A program made the position numbers and the translations under genes. Below the pieces are notes generated by a model that worked only from the letters and a program-made list of their open reading frames with translations, did no database searches and was not told the origin of the DNA. Below, in pieces: positions 10,609-21,500 of a stretch of DNA of 64,000 bases. The DNA is from Blattamonas nauphoetae (taxonomy: Eukaryota; Preaxostyla; Oxymonadida). Location of the stretch: positions 1 to 64,000 of the forward strand of contig JARBJD010000362.1 of NCBI GenBank assembly GCA_033064195.1, in the 5' to 3' direction. How positions within the stretch are numbered: position 1 is the stretch's first letter; each line of letters starts with the position of its first letter.

Positions 10609-11547
10609 TCAGTGACCTTTGGTCTGCGAGAGAAGATCCCCAAGGTCCAAATCTTTGAAGTGTGGGTGCTCTTTGAAGGCACTGTGCAAAGAGAAGAGCA
10701 GGCGAAGAAAATTATTCACAGAATCAATGTACACAGCGAAGTTGAGGACATAGAGGATTAGTTTGCTGTTATCTGTGAAGCTCATGTCCAGCCGATGAAG
10801 TGGAGGTTTTTTTGTCTGAAGAATCAAGAGAGAGAAAAAGATTGCTTAATCACGATAAAATCAGACATGTTTGAGTTGATTCTCGAATTCGGGCGGCCAG
10901 ACTTGTATGAGTGTCTCTGGAGACGGCATTGGGCCTCGATAGGCAACAGAAGGGGAAGGTCGGCTTTTATGGAACTCCTCGATGCTATTAAGCCACGATT
11001 GAAGACCCTACCAGCAAAAGAGTGGAGAAAAAAGAAGCACAAGTTTGGATGGACATTGTTGAAGAATATACCATCGCTCCCCGATCATTCGCATCCACAG
11101 TTCGAACATTTGTTGGCTGCTTCACATTGCTCAGTTTGTCGAGATTCCGAAGTTGCATCTCGAGTACAGACGGATTGCTCTGTTCTGGACCAGGCTCATC
11201 GAGAACAACAAGGCCAAGAAGGTCACCAACACCGTCTGGACGCTGCCCTTTCACAAAAGAATCGACCTCACCAATGGTAGGTTGATATTCGGGGATGAAC
11301 GGTTCGAGTGGGGCAGGAAGTATGAATTTCTGTGATTGGAAGGAGAAGACTTCTTGGACCATTGAACGCAATTCTGGTGCTATAGAGAGGAGGTTGAACT
11401 CGTCGACAGATGGAAAGGCGCTGAGATATGTCAATGGGATGGAGACAGAAACCTGATGATCTCTTCCTCTTCTTCTTCCTCCTCTTCACTATGAAATGAT
11501 TCCCCAGTGAGATTTAGAGCTGACAAATGTGGGTTCATGGCTAGCAT
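10609..11547 (-). CDS. IFT46: Intraflagellar transport protein 46
   Basis: Four exons on the minus strand (11547-11453, 11420-11072, 11007-10867, 10815-10609) join in phase to 263 residues ending in TGA. Introns are 32, 64 and 51 bp. IFT46 is a subunit of IFT complex B, needed to build flagella and to carry outer-arm dynein. After a Glu-rich N-terminal tract the conserved core is clear: PFIPEYQPTIGEVDSFVKG, RPDGVGDLLGLVVLDEPGPE, then WLNSIEEFHKSRPSPS, RGPMPSPETLIQVWPPEFE, and the C-terminal helices ILYVLNFAVYIDSVNNFLRL and HPHFKDL. The start is ATG 11547 or ATG 11538; an upstream exon near 11580-11660 is possible. No TAR codon is needed. It is convergent with the helicase fragment, leaving 155 bases between them. 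Confidence 0.92.
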
Positions 11548-11669
11548 AGAATTTTCGCCATCGCTGCGGAAAAAAGAGTGGAGAAATACGATTGAAATGG
11601 AGCGACATACGTGTCGAGCTGGATGAAAGCTAAGAGGAAATGTTCGCGAAAGATCGGTCAAAGTCTTCA

Positions 11670-12009
11670 TCTCATGGCAAAATGAGAGCTAAAATGTGTT
11701 TGTAGATGGCTGATCCATTATTCTGGTTTTCTTGATCAAGTCCTCCTCAAGTGCCTCATTCGGTTTTTCTGCCTGTAAACACTTCAATGAAGCCATACAT
11801 GAGATATCTCGTGTGCGCTGCAGTGACTAAAAGGTGAAGATGGCTTTTGATATTCAACATTTCTCTCAATGGGCTTGATCACCATCTCATACGAAAGCAG
11901 GAGAAATTAGTGGTCTAAGATCGAAAATTAAGATTGATGAAAGTCGAGTAATCGATTTTACGCACTGAGTTACATCTTGCATTTCACTCGAACAAAATGA
12001 CTGTTTTTT
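11670..12009. other. No gene recognised
   Basis: AT-rich intergenic stretch between IFT46 and the reverse-transcriptase fossil. No motif or open frame I would support. Confidence 0.4.
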
Positions 12010-12540
12010 GGGAAAGTGAAAAATATCGACCCATATCAACACATACTCCTGGCGAACCCTCTTCGACGCTTCTTGTGTTTTCGATTCTGGGACAGAACCT
12101 ACCAATTCAATCGTCTTCTACATGGACGATCTCCTTCTCATTGCCAGGACGAGGGAGGACGCAAGGATCAAGACGGAATAGGCGGTCATCAGACTCCAGC
12201 AGCTGGGATTCGTGATCTCGAAAGTGAAAAACCAGTTCCAGCCCAATCAGGAAGTGGAGTTCCTCGGATGGCAGATCAACTCATGCAATCAGACGGAGGG
12301 AGGTGATCTCTGCCAAACGACTGTCCAGATTCGTGTGAACCCCCAATTCTTGGGCGAAGCTCAGTTCGGGAAGTGGACCTTTTCACCACAAGGTTGAACA
12401 TACAATGTAAAGTGTATTTCAGTTTCTCAGAGGGGAGCACAGAAGCTGGATTAGGTGAAATGTCGATAGACTGGTCAGGGATGACGAGATCAGGGTTGAA
12501 CAAATCAAATTCACCCCATTCTCAATTTGTTTCTCAATTT
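12010..12540 (+). mobile_element. Reverse-transcriptase fossil, DIRS/LTR-like
   Basis: Short pieces on the plus strand match the palm of a reverse transcriptase and the region after it: FRFWDRTYQFNRL, LGFVISKVKNQFQP, EVEFLGWQINS, then VDLFTTRLNIQCKVYFSFS, which recalls the RNase H-side region of tyrosine-recombinase (DIRS-type) or LTR retroelements. The pieces are out of register with one another, so the copy is broken in several places. It covers only a few hundred bases of a much longer element, and no ends were found. Confidence 0.6.
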
Positions 12541-12770
12541 GTGTTCAATGTGTCAATTTGTCGAAAGTGCACGGACTGACTCTTTCGGATTCTAACTACC
12601 TAAACTGTTACCAGTCGATTCTTTCATTGAAAAAAGTGCAGTCAGATCAAACTCTAATCTTTTTTCCTGTCAATCCAACACTCCCACCAATTGTGTCCGT
12701 TCATCACTTGTGTCTCTTTATCAACATTTTCATACAATTTGCCCAAAATATTCTTGGAAGACCGTCCAGA

Positions 12771-12892
12771 ACAGGATTCTTGCATCTCGTCCAGGGATCC
12801 AAAATGTCAAAAATGGTGGTTCGCTTCTGAGTTTCTAAATCAAAGCTCCTCTTGCTACAGATAAACGTTTGTAGACCGAACGAAGATTCAGA
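12771..12892. repeat. Third partial copy of the arm (122 bp, direct)
   Basis: Bases 12771-12892 repeat 13434-13555, the inner end of the left arm, in the same orientation and nearly identically (one visible difference, AAATCAAAGC against AAATCAATGC). It abuts the outer end of the left arm, so arm sequence was duplicated more than once. Confidence 0.85.
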
Positions 12893-13576
12893 GCAATCCC
12901 TAAATATCAAGAAAATGAAAACAAAAACCAACATCTACTTCTCGCACTCCATTGCCCTGAAATAACGACATGAAGGATCAACCAAACTGCATTTCACACG
13001 GTCACCTATTACTCACAACCAAAGCAAGAAATTGCATCATCCCCTCTCATCAAGGTCTCACGGTGGAAGGAAATATCATTTAGTCCCCTTTATTCTATCT
13101 TTTTGTCTTTCATCCCATGAAACTCTCATTTTGGTCTTTTCCACTTGGATAAATAAGAGAGAACCTTAATATCAGAGTCATTTGCTTGTTTTTTTTTACA
13201 TTTTGGTTTCTCAAATTAATCCAGAATATTGTGGGCAATTTTAGAAAGCACTGGTGTCAACGGACCACAATATGGCACAACCTCCGAAATAGGAAGCCAT
13301 CGAAATCTATCAAAATTTTCAGAAAAAAGTAGTATCCAATAAAACATCCATATTGATGAAAACTTCATGTCCTTACTATGTCTGGTTGTGGAGATTTGTT
13401 CAAAACAAGTTTAAGAGATCCAAAGCTTAACTTACAGGATTCTTGCATCTCGTCCAGGGATCCAAAATGTCAAAAATGGTGGTTCGCTTCTGAGTTTCTA
13501 AATCAATGCTCCTCTTGCTACAGATAAACGTTTGTAGACCGAACGAAGATTCAGATGGACCAGTTTATGAAAGCAG
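12887..13576. repeat. Left arm (690 bp) of a large inverted repeat
   Basis: Bases 12887-13576 recur as their reverse complement at 14018-14707. Both arms are 690 bp by coordinates, and in the stretches I compared they are nearly identical (an example difference is CCCTAAATATC against CCCTACATATC). The inner ends diverge exactly after GAAAGCAG. No gene is evident in the arm. Confidence 0.9.
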
Positions 13577-14017
13577 CGAAAGCGTTGTATATTTTGGTGG
13601 TGGAGTGCGTTGAGCATCATGTGGGTCGATCAAACTCGATGGATGAAGCGTGTCCGGATCTCAGGAATTGAGATGAAGAGCAGAAATTTCTGACATGAGC
13701 GATGATTCGAATGTTTCGCATCTCCAAACATCGTTCGGAGCGTGAACAGGACAGGATTCACATCGATTTTTTCATGTGTGGGCTACATTCTTCCACACTT
13801 TGATAAATCGAGTATACCGACTTGTTCCAACAGCATGCGAAGAGTGCTTTGAAGAATTCAGCAAAGATGTTGAAGGGTATGCTGCGACTTTTCAAAACTC
13901 GATCGCCAAGTTTGATCAATCTCAGATCCCATGTTTACGCTGATTTGGGGAGATAGTCGCTGAGGTTAGACAGAAACGGTTCTCCAACATGCTGCTCGAC
14001 TCTGGATTCGTTTTAAT
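13577..14017. other. 441-bp spacer of the inverted repeat
   Basis: Single-copy sequence between the arms. Both strands have patchy open frames (plus strand: DRIHIDFFMCGLHSS, SALKNSAKMLKGMLRLF) that look like decayed coding sequence, but no family is recognisable. Confidence 0.4.
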
Positions 14018-14707
14018 CTGCTTTCATAAACTGGTCCATCTGAATCTTCGTTCGGTCTACAAACGTTTATCTGTAGCAAGAGGAGCATTGATTTAGAAAC
14101 TCAGAAGCGAACCACCATTTTTGACATTTTGGATCCCTGGACGAGATGCAAGAATCCTGTAAGTTAAGCTTTGGATCTCTTAAACTTGTTTTGAACAAAT
14201 CTCCACAACCAGACATAGTAAGGACATGAAGTTTTCATCAATATGGATGTTTTATTGGATACTACTTTTTTCTGAAAATTTTGATAGATTTCGATGGCTT
14301 CCTATTTCGGAGGTTGTGCCATATTGTGGTCCGTTGACACCAGTGCTTTCTAAAATTGCCCACAATATTCTGGATTAATTTGAGAAACCAAAATGTAAAA
14401 AAAAACAAGCAAATGACTCTGATATTAAGGTTCTCTCTTATTTATCCAAGTGGAAAAGACCAAAATGAGAGTTTCATGGGATGAAAGACAAAAAGATAGA
14501 ATAAAGGGGACTAAATGATATTTCCTTCCACCGTGAGACCTTGATGAGAGGGGATGATGCAATTTCTTGCTTTGGTTGTGAGTAATAGGTGACCGTGTGA
14601 AATGCAGTTTGGTTGATCCTTCATGTCGTTATTTCAGGGCAATGGAGTGCGAGAAGTAGATGTTGGTTTTTGTTTTCATTTTCTTGATATGTAGGGATTG
14701 CTCTGAA
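14018..14707. repeat. Right arm (690 bp) of the large inverted repeat
   Basis: Reverse complement of 12887-13576. Its outer end stops within GCTCTGAA at 14707, mirroring the left outer end. The pair could form a 690-bp hairpin stem around the 441-bp spacer. Confidence 0.9.
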
Positions 14708-14789
14708 AAGAATTCTGCAATATAGGTTCGTAAGGGAGAGGTATGTGAAATAATTGTGTATTGTTGACTAGTATTGTCAGGGAGTGGGA

Positions 14790-15668
14790 GGTTGTTTTTC
14801 GTTTTTCCGATCCTGTTAGGATTGCCTGAGCGAGGCGTTGGAAGAAATTGATCGGGTTTCTGGGACTGTTAGACTTATTCCGGCGAAGCTCGTGATGATG
14901 AAATTCAATGTCAGGTACTTGGGTTGTCTGGTTGAGCGGGGCTTGATCACATTACGTCAGGTCTTGTGGATGATGCGATGCGCATCACCGTCATGTTCTT
15001 GGTCTTCATCATCTTCATTCAGGTCGCACGAGGGATACGATGCACATCACTATGTTCGTCTTGTTCTTCTCGTTGTTGAAGGCGAGTGGGGGAGTTTGTT
15101 CTTCTTGTTGTTAGCGAGTAAGGAAGGAGCTTACGCTTTTTCTTCTTTTTGCTGGCGAGTGGGGGAGTGGTTTGTGTACGTTCTTCTTGTTTTCTCTCTC
15201 ATTTATCTTCTTTAGATCCATGATGCGGTTATACTATTGACTTCCACTCTTTAGTTCTCTTCAACTTTTTCTAGGCCAAATCAACACTCTCTGGAATGCA
15301 ATCTCCCAGCAGTCATCATCACGTTTTGTCTGTTCCCGCAATATCTCTGGGCTGTGTTCTCGTTCAATCTCCTTCCGTCGCATTCTCTCCGAATGCTCGA
15401 GCAATCTATGATGCGAGAAAGAACGGTTCGGATGATGGCTCTTTGCATTCCCACTGTTTGGAGAAGTTTGCGTGAATTGGATCGAATCGTTTCTTAGATT
15501 GTTTCTCGTGATGAATCATACTTGATGGAAAGTATGGAAATGACGGAACGGATACTGAGAAGAAGCGACATGGGGGAGGAGGAAGAGACACAGACGAATG
15601 AGTTGAGAACGAGGACAAGAGAAAACGGGCTTCAGTTTCAGTCTCCCAAACATCCATCTCATCCATGA
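14790..15668 (+). CDS. Possible ORF under the TGA-only code
   Basis: One frame stays open from about 14790 to TGA 15666-15668 if TAG at about 14816, 15213, 15258 and 15496 is read as Gln. The first part (ALEEIDRVSGTVRLIPAKLV) and the last (ESMEMTERILRRSDMGEEEE) read like protein, but the middle is low-complexity Ser/Phe/Leu with local repeats of GCGAGTGGGGGAGT. Other frames also look acceptable at 15.3-15.5 kb. There is no homology I recognise, so it is a candidate only. Confidence 0.2.
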
Positions 15669-15974
15669 CATCCATCAATCTCTTATCTCTTTCTCAAAGT
15701 TGAAGTTGCGGGGATTGTTGAAATGGAATGGAAGCAGGCTAGAGCGTGATCTGCTGTTGGGTAAATTGAATCCCATTGGATGCGATGGAGGAGAGGGAGA
15801 GGGGTCTTTCGTTCGTTAAGGCGCCTCTGCAACACCACAAGTTGTCTTCGACGATGGGGTCTTCGCTTCAACACAATTTGAATACGGTGTGCGAAGCAAT
15901 GAATGTGTATTCCTCGAAAACCCGCCATTCTAAATCTTCCCAAAAAACCATCATACCCTCCTCTCATCGAACTG

Positions 15975-17270
15975 TCACCATCCGAAGAAACTGAAATACA
16001 GTGCTGAAGTGGGAGCTCGTATTTTTAGAGCTTGATGAATCATTTGTCCATTTCGATCACAAGACTTCAGATAAAAAATTAAATGATTGTTCGCCGAGAT
16101 ATATGTGGAAGAATCGATGATGACCGAATAAAATGGACAGATAGTTGAGACAAATGAGCGTTGGAACGCGAATGATCCATTCAAAATGTGCAAACAATTT
16201 TGGAAGGAGCGTTCTGATTGATACGTGCCGATCGATGAGGGAGGAAGATTGGCCGTACGATCGAACTCTGCCACATGGGATCGATGCCGTCTGATTGGGA
16301 GATAATGCTTTGCTATAAAGTGCACAGATCGTAACAAATTGACAATGAGAGTGTTGGAGATTTGAGAGAGAGAGAATGGAACATTACTTGGTCTTTCATC
16401 AATACTGTCATGAGATTCTGCATTCATGTGAAGGATAGAATGAGTATGATTCACCAAGTTCGATAACCTGATGGTTGTGGAAGGACTCGATATAAAACGT
16501 CCATCACATTGTCCAATTTGAAGAGACCTTTATCAGTTGGATGGGTACGTTCGAATTCCTTGATTATCCTAGCCTGACTGCATTCCCTGAGTGATGAGGA
16601 TGAAGAACGTGACTTTGGTAAGATGACATTCATCAACAAAATTACAGGACATGATCAATTCCCGATATCCCCATCAAGATAAAATGAAGACAAACGCTGG
16701 ATGAGGGATCATTCTACGAATTATATCAACAGAAAAAATGATCAATCTGAACTCATGTCGCGAACTTGCTTTGGCGATGGAAATCCCGTCAGCACGATGT
16801 GAACACGATCTTGAATGACTGATCATTTTTTGAACTCAAATCCTAAAATCGAATGAACAAGGTCCTACCTTTGGACAAAAGGGATGAAAAACGTTTCGAT
16901 GTCCAAAATAGGAGGTCATCGAAGGATAAAGTGCCGACATGCCAATCCATTGACAGAGAAGAACTGTTAGATTCTTCCCCATCACAATTTGGTATGATTG
17001 GGAGATAAAAAGATTGAGTTGAATCACGATCATTTTCCGTGAGGTGCAAGTTGAAGAGATGTCCCAAAACGAACGAGGACAAATGTGAAGCGAAGATCTG
17101 AGTTCATAAAAGACTTTGAGGAAAAGATTTATCAAAAAAGAGATCAAACTTGAAAAAATTGGTCGATGAAGGACACTTTCGAAAGAAGAGACATCATAGT
17201 TCATCGGCGTTGAGATGATCGAACCCATTGATCCTCCTTTCTGGTGAAAAATCCAAAACTGAGAAAACAA
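15975..17270 (-). pseudogene. Decayed helical-repeat family gene
   Basis: Minus-strand pieces in changing frames read as hydrophobic helical repeats: PMNYDVSSFESVLHRP, SLISFLINLFLKVFYELRSS, LNLFISQSYQIVMGKNLTVL, then FSLSQISNTLIVNLLRSVHF and FQNCLHILNGSFAFQRSF. Style and length resemble the large oxymonad alpha-solenoid proteins, of which 27.3-30.2 kb is a better preserved example. Several frame changes and TGA codons lie between the pieces, and no continuous gene can be drawn. Its 5' side abuts the virus-like fragment at 17.27 kb, so that insertion probably split the gene. Confidence 0.45.
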
Positions 17271-18131
17271 CGAATGAAATTTTATTTTTGAATTTTTTAA
17301 TTTGTATTAAATGAATCCAACTGCGATGTACAACGAAAGACGTCGAGGATGTTCAGAACAAGCATGAATTGAATCAATGAGAGAAGAGAACTGTTCGCTA
17401 GTCTCTGAGTATGTCAGAAATAATGTGCCGGTGACGTATGTTCATGAGAGAATCAAGAATTTTAATTTCAGTGAAAGAGCAAATAACAATGAGTCGACAA
17501 AAATACAATTCACAAATGATTGAGAAAATGATTGATCATAATCTCTCGACAACCAGTGAAAATGCAGCAGTGATTGACTCACTTCAGAAGACAACAGAAG
17601 CACAGCAGACAGCAATATCGTCAATTCAAAAAGTAGTGAGCACAAATGGATCGATCACGACACCAGAAATTGGAGGATTGATTAATGTGAATGGAGCGAA
17701 GTGGAATATCTCAGAGGGATCACTTCCGAAGTATCCTGGCACATATCCGGCATCTACATTTAAGTCTGGCATTTCAATTTCACAATCGATTGCAGAAACT
17801 TCTGGAATTCAGTTCAATGGTGATGGCATCGTAATGTGGTCACCGTGTGACTCACCAGCTCTGTAATACTACGATGAGGACATTGGTTCAGGAGTATTTT
17901 CAATATCACCAACAGGAAGTTTTTCTCAGCTAACAGACAGAAGAGTCAAAAGAAATATTGAACCATACCCCGATGTTCTTGAACAACTGAATAAAGTGGA
18001 AATTGTGCAGTACCAATTCAACACATTTGATTCGAAGATCAACAAAGTGACGAAACAAATTGAAAGTGAAACAGATGAAGAACATTTGAAAAATTGCAAA
18101 GAGAAATGTGAATGTTTGAAGAACGAAAGCC
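17269..18131 (+). mobile_element. Fragment of a virus-like element (peptidase-S74 protein)
   Basis: A fossil piece of the same element family as at the right end of the window (compare 58.8-59.8 kb), at high nucleotide similarity. It starts with the shared AT-rich block ending GAATTTTTTAATTTG and stops at about 18131 part-way through the S74 domain. Visible parts are a helical start, a Gly/Ser-rich fibre-like middle (SEGSLPKYPGTYPASTF) and DRRVKRNI, the start of the intramolecular chaperone domain found in phage tail spikes and some eukaryotic viruses. It is truncated and broken. Similarity to the other copy suggests a fairly recent insertion. Confidence 0.75.
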
Positions 18132-18549
18132 ACCAATGATTCAATTTGTGAATCGATTTGAATCCCAATCCCGAGGCTTATTTCGGTTGAACGAGACCTG
18201 AAAACGAGAACAGCCATCAATCCCAAGCAGTGGACAGAGTGAACTTTTTGGATTCATATCAACAATTTCATTCAAGTGCTCTTAATCTTCATTCATTCAA
18301 TTTCCTACAACATTTTGTGGTTTTGGAATTGTTGACTCCCAACAAGTAATTGTCATACAGCTACATTCATGTGGAAAAACGGAAAAACAATCTGGTGAGA
18401 GAAAAATGAGTTGTTGGTAAAAAGTATGGAAAGATCGACAAGATGCCCCGGTCGTCGACCATCCCCACCAGAACTAATCCATAGAATGCATTCCAATACG
18501 AGCCATTTTCCCTCCTATTCCTATTAAATGTCACAGGTATCAAACACCT
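18132..18549. other. No gene recognised
   Basis: Sequence between the virus-like fragment and the stop of the long coiled-coil gene. I see no motif. Confidence 0.5.
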
Positions 18550-21500
18550 TCATGTTTGGTCGCCTCTACCCAAAGTGAACGAGAGTGTATCCCTTTCGAA
18601 TCTCACCGGAATTGTTGACAATTCGTATCGTTTCCCAGTCATGACCGATGTCTGCTGAGTCTCTAATCTCCGAAGTGAGCGAGGGGGTGGAGTGTGTGAC
18701 GTGAATGACGGTGATTTGTGGGACGATGGCGTGGAGAGTGATGGGACAACAATCGGAGGAGCATTTCGTGTTGGTGAGATGTGTTGCGGATGGTTCTGTG
18801 TTGGTGTTTCTCTCAATCGACGAGGGATTGTGGAAGATGACAGCGGAGACGAAAGAGTGACTGTATCTTTCGACGAGACACGACTTGTCAGTGGCTGTGA
18901 TGCGTTTCGCGAAAAAGGATCTGGTTGGAGAGGAAATCGACCAGATCGATGGGATGAGTGGAGATGGGTCGGGGTGAGTTGTTCAGAGTCAGCAAGTCGT
19001 CGTTTCAATGTTGAGTTCTCAGTAATTAGAGATGTCCTTTCCGATGTGAACACTTCCCGCTCTTCTTTCCATTTGTTCTCCTTCTCTCTCGAGTGGTCTT
19101 TCATCGATTGGAGTGCTTTTTCAGTTTCGGCGAGAGTGCCTTCAACTTGATCCAATCGCTTTTGGAGTCGTCGCATCTCTTCTTTCTCTTTTTTGGCTGA
19201 TTTCGAATCCAACAGTTCTCTTCGTAATGCTTCCATTTCTTCCGATTGTTTCAGAAGATCTCTTTCCAGCCTTTCTTTTTGTGCGTCCTTCTCGTTCTGT
19301 GCCCTCAGCCTTTCTTCGTTCATGTGTTCTTTCTCTTCTCTCATCTTCTTCTCTTCCGCAATCCATTTCGTCTTCTCAGCGACCATCTGTTTTGTCAATA
19401 CTTCGATTCTCGCCTCCATCCCTTTTCTCTCTTCATCTCTTCGGGCATTCTCCATTTTGATCATTTTGAGCTCGTTCGACATCTGTTCTCTCGAAATTCG
19501 CAGCTCCTCAATTTCAGTCACAAGATCAGCCTTTTCGCGTTCGATGAGTTCGATCCTCTTCGCGTGGTTGTCTTTTTCCGAGCAAAGTTGACCTTTTTCG
19601 AGAACAACCATCTTTTTCAGTTCATCCACCAGTCTCTTCATTTCCCTTTCTCGTTCTTGGCTCTTTGTCAGCTCCGTTTCTGTCATTTTCAGTTTTTCCT
19701 CCAACCGATTCGTCTCTCCCTTCATCTCCTCCCTCATTTCTCTCTCCTTCCCAACCAACAACTCCATTTCGTGAATCTTTCGCTGTGTCTGCTCCAATCC
19801 CTTTCCCAAAATCTTCGCTCGCTCCTCCGCCTCAAATCTGCTTTTCAAATCGTTTTCCTTTCTCGTCTCACTTTCTTTCAAAAGATGCACCAACTCCATC
19901 TCCAATTTCGAAATCGTCACTCTCAACGATTCCTCCTCTTTCTGAACCCTCTCCATCTCTTCTCTCATCTCATTCCGCTCCGCTTCCATCTTCTTCTCTC
20001 TCATCTCCAACTCCATCCTTCCCTCCTTCACTTTCTCCTCCTCTTCTCTCAAAACCTTTCGTTCCTCCTTCGCCTTTGCCCGCTTTTCGTCGAGCTGCTC
20101 TTTCTCAACTTCGAGTCTTTCCTCCCTCCGACTCAGTTCCGCTTCCCATACTCTGTCCTCCTCTTCCCTCCGAGCGTTAATTTCTGCAATCTCGTCCCGT
20201 TTTGCCTCGGCTGTTCTGAGGTCGTGCTCCATCTGGTTGAGGGTCTGTTTGATCAGTTTGATGTCATTCTCTTTCTCTCGAATTCTGTCTTCCATTTCCG
20301 CTTCGTTTTCTTCTGCTTCCACTTCTCTCTTCTTTCGTTCCTCTATCAACTCTAAAACTGTCCGCAAAATCCCCTTTTGTCCCTCGATCAGCCCAGAAAC
20401 ACATTCTTCCTGCTGTCCCATCGTCTCATTCGCCTCAGTCCAATCTCTTTCGATCGAAACATGAGAAGAAATCGAAAATCCCATTTTGTTCTGATGTGGC
20501 GAGGGCAGAGTGGCAAATTGTGTGATTCTGGACGGAGAGAGCGGTGTCTGGAGTGAGTTCTGTGTGAAATCACTCAGATTGGGAAGTGGTGGGAAGGCCG
20601 ACGGAGAATCTGACGAGTTTCTCCGAAGACTGGCGTTTGTGGCCAGTTCTTGTTTTTCTGTTTCCAAAATGGAAGTGACTTTCTTCATCTCACTCTCAAC
20701 TTGCTTCAAACTTGCTAAAAATGTAGCTTTTTCTCTCTCCAGCTTCTGTTCTGTCTCAAACTTGTCTCGTTCAGCGCTGGCCAGCTTCTTTTTCAGTTCT
20801 TTGATCTCCGATTCCAGTTGTGCCCGCTTCTTATCCGCTTCAGATCCCGCCTTCTCCAATCTTTTCGTCTTGTCTTCCGCATCCTTCCTCTTCTTCCTCT
20901 CCCCTTCCAACTTCTTTGTCTCCTTTTCCATCGCCTCCCTCCCGTCACTGACTTTCCCCTCCAATTCAGTCCGTTGCTCTTCCAGCCTTCGAATGGTCTC
21001 ATGAATTCGATCAATCTGAGTCCAAAGTTCTTGTTCTTCGTTTTCCTTTTCCGCCCAATCCGAGAAAAACACATTTTGGTCTGTCTGCGTCGTAAGATCT
21101 TCCGGTGATTCTACAGTGAGTGATTCTGTCGAGTGTGTTGGTGGGGGATGTCTGACAGTGTCTGTCTGGGGCAGAAGGGTATTTAGTCGATCTCTGATGG
21201 TTGATCTCTCCATCTTCCACTCACTCTCCAACTCCTCCCCTCGCTTCTGGAGATCATTCCCCTTTCTCAGCAGTGTTTCGTTCTCTTCTGTCTTCTTCCT
21301 GATCTCCTCTTCCATCTGTTTCGTCACTTCTTGAGATTGTTGCAGTTCTTCCTCGTTTTGTTGGATTTGTGCCAGCTGTCGCTCTTTCTCACTCTCCAAC
21401 TCTTCGATCGTCTTGTCCAGACGTGTCCTGTCCTCTTCCCATTCCGATCTCTTCATTTCTAGTTCTTCTGACCTCTCCTTCAGTTTGGTTTCAAGCTCGT

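Noticed and set aside
12887-14707. Inverted repeat as a sequencing palindrome artefact
   Set aside because: A 441-bp unique spacer, scattered differences between arms and an extra partial direct copy argue for real sequence, although reads should still confirm it.
19246-20355. Long plus-strand open frames opposite the coiled-coil gene
   Set aside because: They are Phe/Leu/Ser-rich mirror images of Glu/Lys/Arg coiled-coil codons on the other strand and carry no motif.
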